A stretch of DNA of 64,000 nt from Phosphoribacter sp037045055 (GTDB lineage Bacteria > Actinomycetota > Actinomycetes > Actinomycetales > Dermatophilaceae): positions 868,001-932,000 of the forward strand of contig JBAOHJ010000003.1 in NCBI GenBank assembly GCA_037045055.1, written 5' to 3'. Below, piece after piece: positions 1-8,230 of this stretch. The notes beneath the pieces are model-generated. The model was given only the letters and a program-made list of their open reading frames with translations. It ran no database searches and was not told where the DNA came from. Every line of letters begins with the position of its first letter. The first letter of the stretch is position 1. A program made the translations under genes and the position numbers.

Positions 1-83
1 ACTGGGCCGAGCAGCGACCCAAGGACCAGTGGTGGCTGGGGCTGCGCGCGGTCCTGGAGGCCGTCGCCGACACCACGCTGTGA
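1..83 (+). CDS. 3' end of an unidentified gene
   Basis: An open frame enters from the left edge and stops at TGA 81-83, leaving 26 codons (codons begin at position 3). The visible C-terminus is helical-looking, with a Trp pair (DQWWLGL) and the ending AVADTTL. It runs towards the convergent nitrite reductase gene, whose stop lies 9 bp further on. Too little is visible to assign a family. Confidence 0.5.
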   Translation, partial: WAEQRPKDQWWLGLRAVLEAVADTTL

Positions 84-92
84 CCGGACCGG

Positions 93-2771
93 TCACCGGG
101 TCACCTCGATGACACCGTGCGCCCCACGTTCGGCGTCGACCATGACATGGCTGACCACCGGGTAGTGACCGGCTTCGGGGAAGACCAGCTCGACGAACCC
201 GCCCTGCGCGGCCGCCAGGCTCAGGGCCTGGCTGCCCCCGGGGGCGTCCGGCCCGCCCGGGGCGGCGCGCAGCAGCCAGGCCCCCTCGGCATACGCGGTG
301 TCGAACTGCCCGCCCACGACGTGCAGTGACGTCGCGCGGTTCGGCCCGGCATCCAGGATCCACAGCCGCACGCGCTGCCCGACCCGGGCGGTGAGAGGGT
401 GCCGGTCGTACTGGTCGGCGATCCCGTTGAAGACCACGGCGTCGGGCTGCTCGGCGTCGACCTTGGCCGCGTCGACCTCGCTTGCCGACCCGGCGCGGTG
501 GTCGGCGCCGAGGTAGACCTCGGACTGCACCAGCAGGTACTCCCGGTCGACCGGGGCCAGGTCGGCAGGGTCGATGACGACGGCGCCGACCAGCCCGGCG
601 GCCAGGTGCGCCGACATGGGCATGGTGGCGCAGTGGTACATCCAGATTCCCGCCCGGGTCGCCGTGAAGCGGTACTCGAGGGACTGTCCGGGCGCGATCG
701 TGCGCATCGGCCCGTCCGGGGCCAGCGACCCCGCATGGAAGTCGACGGAGTGGCCCATGGAGCCGTCGTTGACGAGGGTGACCTCGAACGCGTCGCCCAC
801 CGTGCCCCGCAACGTCGGCCCGGGCACCACCCCGTCGAAGGTCCAGCGGCGTTGCCACACCCCCGGGGCGACCGGCAGCTCGATCTCCTTGACGGTCAAG
901 GTCACCCGGTGGGTGCGGTCGGCGGACGCCGGGGCGAGCGCCGCGTCCACCGGGGCGATGTCGGCTCCGGGCGGTCCGTGCAGGTCGACCGGTCCGGGGG
1001 GCGGGCCGGCCGTCGCGGCCACGCCGGGTGCGCCCGCGTCGCCGTGACGGACGCCGCCGCCGGCCACCGACCCGGACGGCCCGCCGAGCACCTGCACGGT
1101 CAGCGTCATCCCCCGCTGTCGATGGCCGACGACCGAGCACCATCCGTCCATCGGGGCGTCGACGAGCCCGACGTCGACCGTGGCGGAGGTCCCGGGCCGC
1201 AGCCGCGGCGTGGCGCGGCCGTTGCCGAACACCAGGTCGTGGCTGGTCGTCGGGTCGGCGTTGACCAGGTCGACGACCAGGCGGTCGCCCGCGGGGACGG
1301 TCACCACGGCCGGGTCGTAGCGCATGTCCTTGGCGACGACGTGCACGGTCGTGGTGTGCCCGGTCGCCGCCGCGGCGGTGCCGCCCCCCGGGCCACCCGA
1401 GGCGCCCGGCACGGCATACCCGGCGGCGGCGGGATCGACCAGCACGCCGGCGCACACGGCCAGGGCAAGGGCGCCGACTCCGGCGACGAGCTGCCCCGAG
1501 GACCACAGCGGGCGACGCGCCACCGGCGCTGTCGTCACGCCCGGCCGGTGGGGGGCGCGACCCCGGCCACGAGCGCGGACGCCGGCCCGGACGGCCAGCC
1601 CCAGCAGCGGCACGAACGCGGCGTATGCCGCGAGCACGAGCGCCGTCGTCGCCACCCGCACCGCGCCGGGCACCGGCAGCAGGCTCAGGACCAGGCCGCC
1701 GTTGACGACGAGCAGCCGCAGCACCGCCCAGCGCTCCAGCCGGTCTTGGGCTTCGCGCACGGCGGCGGGACCGCCACCCAGGACGCTGGGCACGAGGTAG
1801 GACATCGCGCCGACGAGGATCTGCGGGGCGAACCCGGCGGCCAGTGCAGCCGTCGGCACCCCGTAGGTGTCCCCCACCTCGGCCCAGTCCGCGCGCAGCA
1901 GCACCGAGCCCAGGACCCAGCCCACCGCGAAGACCGCCCAGCCCAGCGCCGCCGCCACCGACAGCGGGGCCAGCTCGCGGGGGGCCCGGGATCGGGCCGG
2001 GGCCCACAACGCCCGCGCCCACCACCACCCGGCGACGAGGTATCCGCCCAGGCCGATTGCGGTGACCGCGCGACTGCCCAGCAGCGATCCGCCGGTGACC
2101 ACGACGACCGACCCGACGAGCGGGATCAGCGCGCCGGTGGCCCACCGGCTCGCCCGGGTGTCCATCCGGGTGCGCAGGATCGTCGGCCAGAACGTCACCA
2201 GCGTGCCCGTCACGGTCAGGCCGAGCCAGCCCAAGCCCATGGCCGCGGTGTGCGCGACGAGCAACCGGCCGTGCCACTGGTCCTGCGGGCCGCGGGCCAG
2301 CAGCACGCCGAAGGTCGCGCCGACCGGCACCCAGGCGGCGGCAGCGAGGTAGTAATGCACGACGACGCGGAACCGCCCACCCAGGCACGCGCGAGCCCGC
2401 CGCCACAGCGCGAGCGCGTGCCAGCCGACGGCAAGCACGACCAGCGCCGCCGCGACGAGCGCCACCGCCCAGCGTTGCAGGCTCACCCCGAGCAGCACCC
2501 CCGACACGCCGAGGAACAGGGTGGCCAGCCGCCAGCTCTGCCGTCCCGGCGGGTCCAGGTCGAGGTCGGTCTTCAACAGCGCCTGGGCGAAATGGGTGCT
2601 CCAGACCACGGCGGCGTGAGTGAGGGCGCCGAGCAGCACGAGGTGCATCAGCAGCCACCGGGAGTGCTCGACGAGGGGGTGGCCGAGGGACACCAGCCCG
2701 GCCACCACCAGCCAGACCATGGACGGGTAGTCGCGCCAGCGGCCGCCGCGGCGGGCGGTCGGTCCGCTCAT
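93..2771 (-). CDS. nirK: Membrane-anchored copper nitrite reductase (NirK/AniA-type) with extra cupredoxin domain
   Basis: This 892-residue protein is about 2.5 times the length of an ordinary NirK. Residues 1 to about 415 form a polytopic, His-containing membrane region. A cupredoxin domain follows with a complete type-1 copper set (H511, C545, H550, M555). The C-terminal 270 residues are the two-domain nitrite reductase. Seen there: H674 and H679 in HSVDFH with the catalytic Asp D677, H713-C714, H722, the active-site His H817 and the second-domain copper ligand H875. In the family, type-2 copper reduces nitrite to NO using electrons from the type-1 site. The position of the usual axial Met ligand of type-1 copper is Leu727. 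The ATG overlaps the upstream gene's stop (ATGA), so both belong to one operon. It probably sits in the cytoplasmic membrane with its copper domains outside. Confidence 0.85.
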   Translation of the reverse strand: MSGPTARRGGRWRDYPSMVWLVVAGLVSLGHPLVEHSRWLLMHLVLLGALTHAAVVWSTHFAQALLKTDLDLDPPGRQSWRLATLFLGVSGVLLGVSLQRWAVALVAAALVVLAVGWHALALWRRARACLGGRFRVVVHYYLAAAAWVPVGATFGVLLARGPQDQWHGRLLVAHTAAMGLGWLGLTVTGTLVTFWPTILRTRMDTRASRWATGALIPLVGSVVVVTGGSLLGSRAVTAIGLGGYLVAGWWWARALWAPARSRAPRELAPLSVAAALGWAVFAVGWVLGSVLLRADWAEVGDTYGVPTAALAAGFAPQILVGAMSYLVPSVLGGGPAAVREAQDRLERWAVLRLLVVNGGLVLSLLPVPGAVRVATTALVLAAYAAFVPLLGLAVRAGVRARGRGRAPHRPGVTTAPVARRPLWSSGQLVAGVGALALAVCAGVLVDPAAAGYAVPGASGGPGGGTAAAATGHTTTVHVVAKDMRYDPAVVTVPAGDRLVVDLVNADPTTSHDLVFGNGRATPRLRPGTSATVDVGLVDAPMDGWCSVVGHRQRGMTLTVQVLGGPSGSVAGGGVRHGDAGAPGVAATAGPPPGPVDLHGPPGADIAPVDAALAPASADRTHRVTLTVKEIELPVAPGVWQRRWTFDGVVPGPTLRGTVGDAFEVTLVNDGSMGHSVDFHAGSLAPDGPMRTIAPGQSLEYRFTATRAGIWMYHCATMPMSAHLAAGLVGAVVIDPADLAPVDREYLLVQSEVYLGADHRAGSASEVDAAKVDAEQPDAVVFNGIADQYDRHPLTARVGQRVRLWILDAGPNRATSLHVVGGQFDTAYAEGAWLLRAAPGGPDAPGGSQALSLAAAQGGFVELVFPEAGHYPVVSHVMVDAERGAHGVIEVTR

Positions 2772-3889
2772 CGGGAGCGCCCCTCGGGCGACGCGGTGAG
2801 CACGCTCCACGCCGCGCAGACCAGGAACGACACCACGGCCACGAGTGCGCTCAGGGCCCCGATCTGCCAGGGGCCGAGCAGCCCGAGCCCGTTGCCCACG
2901 GGCACCCGCAGCAGCAGCCCGGCGTGCAGCAGCACCAACGGCGCCCACATCACCGGGTGGTAGGGCAGTGGGCGGCGCAGCACCGCCGGGAGGATCACCG
3001 GGGCGTGGGCCATGACCATGGACATTGCGAAACCGAGGAAGGTGGCGTGCACGACGCTGTCGTATGCCGCCGGCGACACCGGCGGGCCGGCGACGGTCCA
3101 CGCGAGGGCGACGAACGCCAGCCACGCGTAGCCGAGCAGCAGCGCCGCGGTGGCGAAGCGCGCCAGCCCGCACGAGTGGATGGTGCGCCGAGCGACGTCG
3201 ACTCGGGCCAGCCACCCGACCATGCCCGCCAGCACCACGCCAAGCACGCGGGTGCCCACCTCGGGCCACACCAGGGCGGCCACGACCGCCGCGGTGAGCG
3301 CCACCGCCAGGCTCAGCAGCACCCGCGGGGCCCACGTAGGCAGGGCGACCCGGGCCAGCTCGACCCGCTCGGCACAGATCGTGAGGACGGCAAAGCCGGC
3401 CAGCCACGGCAGCGTCGCGGCGACCTCGAGCCTGGTCCACAACCCGCTCGCCCCGACCGCGAGCATCGCCGCGAGCACCTGGGTGGCGGTGGCGGCGTCT
3501 CGTTGGCGTCCCCACAGGGCCTGCAGGACCGCCACCGTGAGGCCGGACCCCGCGACCAGCAGGATCTGCCCGACGATGACCGGCAGCGGCAGCACCAGGG
3601 CGAGCCCACCTGCCCCGAGCGCGAGGGGGGCGGCATACCCCCAGGGCCGCCGCAGCGCCACCGCCCGCTCCAGTCCGATGAGCGTGCCGAGGAACCCCAA
3701 CACCATGAGGATCCCGTGCATGTCGGGGAGCCGGCCCGGCGACGGGTCGCCGGGGTCCAGCACGAGCTGGACGGCGGCGTACAGCCCGGCGAGCACGCAG
3801 ATCCCGGCCGGTGCGACGAACACCGCCCGGGAACTGGAGCCCCGACGGGCAGGACTGCGAGCCGGTGCCACCGCCTCGAGGCCGGTCAC
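2768..3889 (-). CDS. Polytopic membrane protein of the nitrite reductase operon, NnrS-like
   Basis: The 373-residue product is almost wholly hydrophobic, with about ten to twelve likely membrane segments and several His residues inside them (for example HGILMVLGFLGTLIGLERA near residue 50 and VVHATFLGFAMSMVMAHAP near 270). That arrangement recalls NnrS-type heme/copper membrane proteins associated with NO metabolism, but the assignment rests on general resemblance only. I chose the GTG at 3889 because it overlaps the stop of the hemerythrin gene (GTGA). Its own stop overlaps the ATG of the nitrite reductase gene. A role as electron-transfer or assembly partner of the reductase is inferred from this tight coupling. 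Confidence 0.6.
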   Translation of the reverse strand: MTGLEAVAPARSPARRGSSSRAVFVAPAGICVLAGLYAAVQLVLDPGDPSPGRLPDMHGILMVLGFLGTLIGLERAVALRRPWGYAAPLALGAGGLALVLPLPVIVGQILLVAGSGLTVAVLQALWGRQRDAATATQVLAAMLAVGASGLWTRLEVAATLPWLAGFAVLTICAERVELARVALPTWAPRVLLSLAVALTAAVVAALVWPEVGTRVLGVVLAGMVGWLARVDVARRTIHSCGLARFATAALLLGYAWLAFVALAWTVAGPPVSPAAYDSVVHATFLGFAMSMVMAHAPVILPAVLRRPLPYHPVMWAPLVLLHAGLLLRVPVGNGLGLLGPWQIGALSALVAVVSFLVCAAWSVLTASPEGRSR

Positions 3890-4329
3890 CGCGTGGCGGA
3901 CGTGGGGGTGAGGACGGCCAGCTCCTCCCAGTCCGGGCCGTCCAGCGCGATGGCCGCCGCGGGGAACAGCCCGTTCTCCTCCCGGTTGACGTGCTCGCGC
4001 AGCCGGTCGATGAAGGGGACGATCGGCCCCAGCTCTCCGGACGCAACGGCGGCCAGCAGGGCGTCCAGGTCGGTGTGTTCGGCGCGCAGCTGAGCCAGCT
4101 CGGCGCCGAACGTCTCGGTGCGCGCCAGGACCCGGAACAGCCCCTCCTCCTCGCGTCGGGTGTGCGGGTGCAGCAGCGCCGCGACGGTGCCAGCGGCCGC
4201 CGCCGCGACCGCGACGTCGCCGCGCCGCAGCGCCTGTCTCAGCGCGCCGGTGGCGTTGACGATGTCGACGTGCTCGGCCATGAACTGGCCGATGAGCTCG
4301 ATGGCCTCGCAGCCGCAGTAGGAGCACAT
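3886..4329 (-). CDS. Hemerythrin-domain protein
   Basis: The 147-residue product carries the spaced His/Glu ligands of a hemerythrin four-helix bundle: MAEHVDIV near residue 20, HPHTRREEEGLF near 60, HTDLD near 90, and HVNREENGLFP near 120. Such proteins bind a diiron site and reversibly carry O2 or NO, and some protect or repair nitrosatively damaged iron centres. The N-terminus MCSYCGCEAI has three Cys in six residues, which could bind metal or be redox active. It starts 2 bp after the DUF2249 gene and its stop overlaps the next start. The operon partner (nitrite reductase) suggests it senses or scavenges NO. Confidence 0.85.
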   Translation of the reverse strand: MCSYCGCEAIELIGQFMAEHVDIVNATGALRQALRRGDVAVAAAAAGTVAALLHPHTRREEEGLFRVLARTETFGAELAQLRAEHTDLDALLAAVASGELGPIVPFIDRLREHVNREENGLFPAAAIALDGPDWEELAVLTPTSATR

Positions 4330-4331
4330 CG

Positions 4332-4643
4332 TCAGCCCACCCGTCGTAGGCGCAGCCGCCACGCATCCGGGCCGCGCTGCAGGTAGTCCACGCTCACCGC
4401 ATCGCCTTCGCGCTGCGACAGCTGGGTGAGCAGCGGCACCGGGTCGTGGGGCGCCACGAGCACCATGGCCTGGCCCAGGCCCAGCGAACCGATCGCGCCG
4501 AAGATCGCCGCATGCCGGATCGCGTGGGGGATCGCGCGCGCGTCGAGCTCCGGCAGGGCCTCGTCGTGGCCCCCGCATCCGCACGCTCCGGCGGTCGGGG
4601 CGATCGGCAGCTCGGCCGGACTGGACGTGGGCGTGTCGGGCAT
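4332..4643 (-). CDS. DUF2249 domain protein
   Basis: A 103-residue soluble protein with a Cys/Gly motif (ACGCGGHDE, residues 20-28) followed by the short alpha/beta DUF2249 domain, including the typical LDARAIPHAIRHAAIFGAI and PLLTQL segments. The biochemical role of DUF2249 is not established. It recurs next to hemerythrins and denitrification genes, as it does here. An AGGA-type ribosome binding site precedes the ATG. The gene is first of the four-gene run leading to the nitrite reductase, and lies 29 bp downstream of the regulator gene. Confidence 0.75.
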   Translation of the reverse strand: MPDTPTSSPAELPIAPTAGACGCGGHDEALPELDARAIPHAIRHAAIFGAIGSLGLGQAMVLVAPHDPVPLLTQLSQREGDAVSVDYLQRGPDAWRLRLRRVG

Positions 4644-4672
4644 GGCGGTCCTTCCCAGGAGGGTGTCGGGGG

Positions 4673-5380
4673 CTACGCGGGGGTGGCGGGGGCGGCGGCA
4701 GGCGGGTCCAGACGCAGCAGGCAGGCGCCCGGCTCGGCGAACGGGACGAGCCGCACCGCCCGGGCAGCCGCGCCGGCGCCCCCGGCCACCGCGTCGACGA
4801 GCCCGCGGTGGACGCCACACACCACCTGTGGGTGCACTCTCGCGGCATCCAGCAGCGGACACGTGAGCAGTCGCGCGACACTGCCGTCGCGCGACACCCG
4901 GACCGAGAAGCCCAAGCCGCGCATGACCTCGGCCACCGTGCGCAGCGCCCGCCGCGCCGCAGCGGGTCCGGTCGCGGTCCCGGCGGGCGGGTGGCCGGCC
5001 GGTGCCGGGGCGGCCGGCAGCTGGTCGCCGCAGCGGCGGCCCAACTCGACCGCCGCGTCCAGGGCATCGCTCGTCGAGCCGGCCAGGTGCGTGGCCAGGG
5101 CGTCCACGACGGCCAGGTGCGCGCCGGACATGGTCGCCGGCCGCGCGGCATACCGGTATGCCGGTCGACCACGGCCCTGCGGCGCGGCACTGCGCTGCTC
5201 CACGAAGCCCAGCCGGGTCAGTGCGCCCAGATGCTCGCGGACCGTGTTGGGGTGCTGGCCACACTCGGACGCGAGCTGGCCCACGGTCACCGCAGCGGGC
5301 CGGTCGAGCAGCCGCTGGTACACCTCGACCTGGGCGGCGGTGGCCACGGCCGGCGCCGGGGCGGCCGATCGAGGACCCAT
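4673..5380 (-). CDS. Winged-helix regulator with C-terminal cysteine pair, probable Fe-S sensor
   Basis: Residues of about 15-80 form an ArsR/DeoR-like winged helix (VTVGQLASECGQHPNTVREHL is the recognition region). The C-terminal half ends in a conserved block with C174 and C188 (CPLLDAARVHPQVVC), plus His residues, resembling Fe-S-binding regulators of the SufR kind. This suggests sensing of NO, O2 or iron-sulfur status. It is divergent from ctaD and reads in the direction of the DUF2249-hemerythrin-nitrite reductase genes, so it likely controls both sides. The ATG at 5380 is chosen (235 residues), but a GTG at 5413 in the AT-rich stretch would fit a leaderless start. Confidence 0.75.
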   Translation of the reverse strand: MGPRSAAPAPAVATAAQVEVYQRLLDRPAAVTVGQLASECGQHPNTVREHLGALTRLGFVEQRSAAPQGRGRPAYRYAARPATMSGAHLAVVDALATHLAGSTSDALDAAVELGRRCGDQLPAAPAPAGHPPAGTATGPAAARRALRTVAEVMRGLGFSVRVSRDGSVARLLTCPLLDAARVHPQVVCGVHRGLVDAVAGGAGAAARAVRLVPFAEPGACLLRLDPPAAAPATPA

Positions 5381-5399
5381 CTCCCGCCGGTCGACCACC

Positions 5400-5445
5400 C
5401 TGGTATTTTTCACGGTTCTAAGCGTACTATTTATCGGACCCCCAC
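5400..5445. promoter_or_regulatory. Divergent AT-rich promoter region
   Basis: This is one of the most AT-rich stretches in the window (contains GGTATTTTTCACGG and GTACTATTTATCGG). TACTAT or TATTTA can serve as a -10 box for ctaD on the plus strand, and TAAATA/TTAGAA on the minus strand for the regulator. The neighbouring Cys-pair regulator is the natural candidate to bind here. No perfect operator palindrome was found. Confidence 0.55.
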
Positions 5446-5460
5446 GCCAGCGAGGCTCCC

Positions 5461-7164
5461 ATGCGCGATACCCGGCCCCCACGTCCCACGACCGTCACCC
5501 CCCCGGCGAGGGTGACCTCACCGGGGGCGCCGGCCCGCCGGCCCGAGCGAGCAGCGGCCCGTCGACTCGTCCGGGTGCTCACCTGCACCGACCACAAGGT
5601 CATCGGCAACCTCTACTTCGTCACGACGTTCGTCTTCTTCCTGCTCGGTGGGCTGATGGCCCTGGTCATGCGGGCCGAGCTCGTGTCACCGGGGCAGCAG
5701 GTGGTCGACAACGCCGAGCAGTACAACCAGCTGTTCACCATGCACGGCACGGTGATGCTGCTGCTGTTCGCGACCCCGCTGTTCGCCGGCTTCGCCAACG
5801 CCGTCGTCCCGCTGCAAATCGGCTCCCCCGATGTGGCCTTCCCGCGGCTGAACATGCTCGCGTACTGGTTCTACCTGTTCGGCGGCCTCATCGTCATGGG
5901 CGGTTTCCTCACCCCTCAAGGCGGTCCGTCGTTCGGGTGGTTCGCCTACGCGCCCCTGTCCACGGCGTCCTACAGTCCGGGAGTGTCCGGCGACCTGTGG
6001 GTCTTCGGTCTGGCGCTGGCCGGTTTCGGGACCATCCTGGGCGCGGTCAACTTCATCACGACGATCATGTGCCTACGCGCACCGGGGCTGACGATGTTCC
6101 GGATCCCCATGTTCACCTGGACGGTCCTGGTCACCTCGATCATGGTCCTCGTCGCGTTCCCGGTGCTGGCCGCGGCGCTGTTCGCCCTGGGCGCCCAGCG
6201 CCGGTTCGGGGCGCACATCTTCGACGCCGAGGCCGGCGGGGCGATGCTCTGGCAGCACCTGTTCTGGTTCTTCGGCCACCCGGAGGTCTACATCATCGCG
6301 CTGCCGTTCTTCGGCATCGTCAGCGAGATCGTCCCGGTCTTCTCGCGCAAGCCGCTGTTCGGGTACAAGACCATGGTGTTAGCCACGGTGGCCATCGCCG
6401 CCCTGTCCACGGCGGTCTGGGCGCACCACATGTACGCCACCGGTCAGGTACTGCTGCCGTTCTTCGCGATCATGACCATGCTCATCGCGGTGCCGACGGG
6501 GGTGAAGTTCTTCAACTGGATCGGCACGATGTGGGGCGGTCGGGTGAGCCTGGACACCCCGATGCTGTGGGCGCTGGGCTTCCTCACGACGTTCCTGTTC
6601 GGCGGGATCACCGGGGTTGTCATCGGCAGTCCCGCGCTGGACTTCCACGTCACCGACAGCTACTTCATCGTCGCGCACTTCCACTACACCGTGTTCGGCA
6701 CCGTGGTGTTCGCGATGTTCGCCGGCTACTACTTCTGGTGGCCCAAGCTCACCGGGCGGATGCTCGACGAACGGCTGGGCAAGATCCACTTCTGGATGCT
6801 CTTCATCGGCTTCCACACCACCTTCCTGGTCCAGCACCTGCTGGGCATCCAGGGCATGGCCCGCCGGTACGCCGACTACCTGCCCGAGGAGGGCTTCCAG
6901 CTGGGCAACGAGATCTCCTCGGCCGGGGCGTTGCTGCTCGGGCTGTCGATGATTTCGTTCCTCGACAACGTCTGGAAGACCTGGCGCACCGCCCCCCTGG
7001 TCGAGGTCGACGACCCCTGGGGCTACGGCGCCTCCCTGGAATGGGCCACCTCCTGCCCGCCCCCGCGGCACAACTTCACCTCCATCCCCAGGATCCGCTC
7101 CGAACGCCCCGCCTTCGACCTGCACCACGGCCAGGCCGAGGACTGGGTCCGGCCGGGCCGGTGA
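5461..7164 (+). CDS. ctaD: Cytochrome c oxidase subunit I (aa3-type), lone copy
   Basis: The 567-residue polytopic protein has all ligands of an A1-type heme-copper oxidase: MHGTVM (heme a), WFFGHPEVY with the copper-linked His-Tyr pair and the D-channel Glu, AHH for CuB, VPTGVKFF with the K-channel Lys, and HFHYTVFG for heme a3 and a. It reduces O2 to water in the cytoplasmic membrane while pumping protons. The HPEVY tyrosine argues against a nitric oxide reductase. No subunit II, III or assembly gene is nearby. It must therefore share those subunits with an oxidase encoded elsewhere, and its place opposite the nitrite reductase operon suggests a special-condition isoform. The ATG at 5461 gives the usual length. 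Confidence 0.95.
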   Translation: MRDTRPPRPTTVTPPARVTSPGAPARRPERAAARRLVRVLTCTDHKVIGNLYFVTTFVFFLLGGLMALVMRAELVSPGQQVVDNAEQYNQLFTMHGTVMLLLFATPLFAGFANAVVPLQIGSPDVAFPRLNMLAYWFYLFGGLIVMGGFLTPQGGPSFGWFAYAPLSTASYSPGVSGDLWVFGLALAGFGTILGAVNFITTIMCLRAPGLTMFRIPMFTWTVLVTSIMVLVAFPVLAAALFALGAQRRFGAHIFDAEAGGAMLWQHLFWFFGHPEVYIIALPFFGIVSEIVPVFSRKPLFGYKTMVLATVAIAALSTAVWAHHMYATGQVLLPFFAIMTMLIAVPTGVKFFNWIGTMWGGRVSLDTPMLWALGFLTTFLFGGITGVVIGSPALDFHVTDSYFIVAHFHYTVFGTVVFAMFAGYYFWWPKLTGRMLDERLGKIHFWMLFIGFHTTFLVQHLLGIQGMARRYADYLPEEGFQLGNEISSAGALLLGLSMISFLDNVWKTWRTAPLVEVDDPWGYGASLEWATSCPPPRHNFTSIPRIRSERPAFDLHHGQAEDWVRPGR

Positions 7165-7165
7165 T

Positions 7166-7182
7166 CCCCGAGCTCGTCGGGG
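7166..7182 (+). terminator. Hairpin after ctaD
   Basis: Two bases beyond the ctaD stop, CCCCGA and TCGGGG form a perfect 6-bp stem with a 5-nt loop (GCTCG). No T-tract follows, so it is a weak or Rho-assisted terminator, or a 3' end stabiliser. It sits between the convergent ctaD and polyprenyl synthase genes. Confidence 0.5.
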
Positions 7183-7231
7183 GTGCGCCGCGTCCCCGCC
7201 CGGGGGGCGTGCCGTCGAGGGTGCTGCGGGC

Positions 7232-8230
7232 TCAGCCGACCCGGTCGACGACCGAGCCGACGAGGGCCGCCAAGGCATCGGCGGCCTCGCCGGCGGGCAG
7301 GCGCCGCAGGGCGGCGAGCGCCTCACCTCCGACCGCGCGGGCGTGCTCGCGCGCTCGGCCCAGCGCGGGATGGGCGCGCAGCAGCGCCAACGCCTCGGCG
7401 TGCGCCTCGGGGTCGGTGATCGGCCCGGCCACCAGCGCGCGCAGCCGGGCGTCGGCCGGGTCGGTCGAGGCCTTGGCATGCAGCACGGCCAGGGTGTCGA
7501 CCCCCTCGCGCAGGTCGGTGCCGGGGGTCTTGCCGCTCTGGCTGGAGTCGGAGGCGATGTCGATGATGTCGTCGGCGAGCTGGAAGGCCACGCCCAGCCG
7601 CTCGCCGTACTCGCCCAGCGCCTCGACCGCCGCCGCGTCGCCCCCGGAGAACATGGCGCCGTAGCGGGCCGCGGTGGCGATCAGCGCGCCGGTCTTGTCG
7701 GCGAGGACCTGCAGGTAGTAGTCGACCGGGTCGGTCCCGACCGGGCACGGGCGCGCGTCGCGGATCTGCCCGGCACACAGCCTGACGAAGGTGCTCGCCT
7801 GGATCCGCACCGCCTCGGCGCCCAGACCGGCGACGATCTCCGATGCCCTGCCGAACAGCAGGTCGCCCACGAGGATGGCCGTGGAGTTGCCGTATGCCGC
7901 GTGCGCGCTGGGAGCGCCGTGACGCACGGCGGCCTCGTCCATCACGTCGTCGTGGTACAGCGAGGCCAGATGGGTCAGCTCCACGCCGACCGCAGCGGCC
8001 ACGACGTCCTCGTTGATCCCCTGGCAGGCCTGCGCGGCCAGCAGGGCGAGCATCGGGCGAAGCCGCTTGCCCCCGGGCACCAGGTGAGCCGAGGCGGCGG
8101 CGACGAACGGGTCGTCGTGCTCGACGACCTCACGCAGTCGGGCCTCGACTCGGGCCAGCCCGTCGGCGAGTCGACCGGCCACCGCCGGGGACATGCCGGG
8201 CACCGCCAGCGCCGACGCGCCGACGTTCAT
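7232..8230 (-). CDS. grcC: Polyprenyl diphosphate synthase (menaquinone side chain)
   Basis: The 332-residue protein is a long-chain trans-prenyltransferase. It has the first Asp-rich motif YHDDVMDEA near residue 85, the GKRLRPML isopentenyl diphosphate site near residue 53, and the second Asp-rich motif LADDIIDIASD near residue 220. It condenses isopentenyl diphosphate units into the chain that MenA attaches to the naphthoquinone ring. It is the last gene of the nuo operon: its ATG overlaps the nuoN stop (ATGA). That links supply of the quinone tail to the enzyme that uses the quinone. The product chain length cannot be read from the sequence. Confidence 0.9.
   Translation of the reverse strand: MNVGASALAVPGMSPAVAGRLADGLARVEARLREVVEHDDPFVAAASAHLVPGGKRLRPMLALLAAQACQGINEDVVAAAVGVELTHLASLYHDDVMDEAAVRHGAPSAHAAYGNSTAILVGDLLFGRASEIVAGLGAEAVRIQASTFVRLCAGQIRDARPCPVGTDPVDYYLQVLADKTGALIATAARYGAMFSGGDAAAVEALGEYGERLGVAFQLADDIIDIASDSSQSGKTPGTDLREGVDTLAVLHAKASTDPADARLRALVAGPITDPEAHAEALALLRAHPALGRAREHARAVGGEALAALRRLPAGEAADALAALVGSVVDRVG

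Noticed and set aside
399..2963. An 854-codon open frame on the plus strand across the nitrite reductase gene
   Set aside because: It is antisense to a gene with complete copper-site motifs and its translation is Arg/Gly/His-rich without any domain, as expected of a shadow frame in 74% G+C DNA.
5461..7164. The heme-copper protein as a nitric oxide reductase, given the nitrite reductase next door
   Set aside because: The HPEVY tyrosine and the D- and K-channel residues of an O2-reducing aa3 oxidase are present; NorB-type proteins lack them.
4446..7664. A 1072-codon open frame on the plus strand covering the regulator, ctaD and part of the prenyl synthase
   Set aside because: It runs through three genes with recognised motifs in other frames; its own translation has no fold-like pattern.
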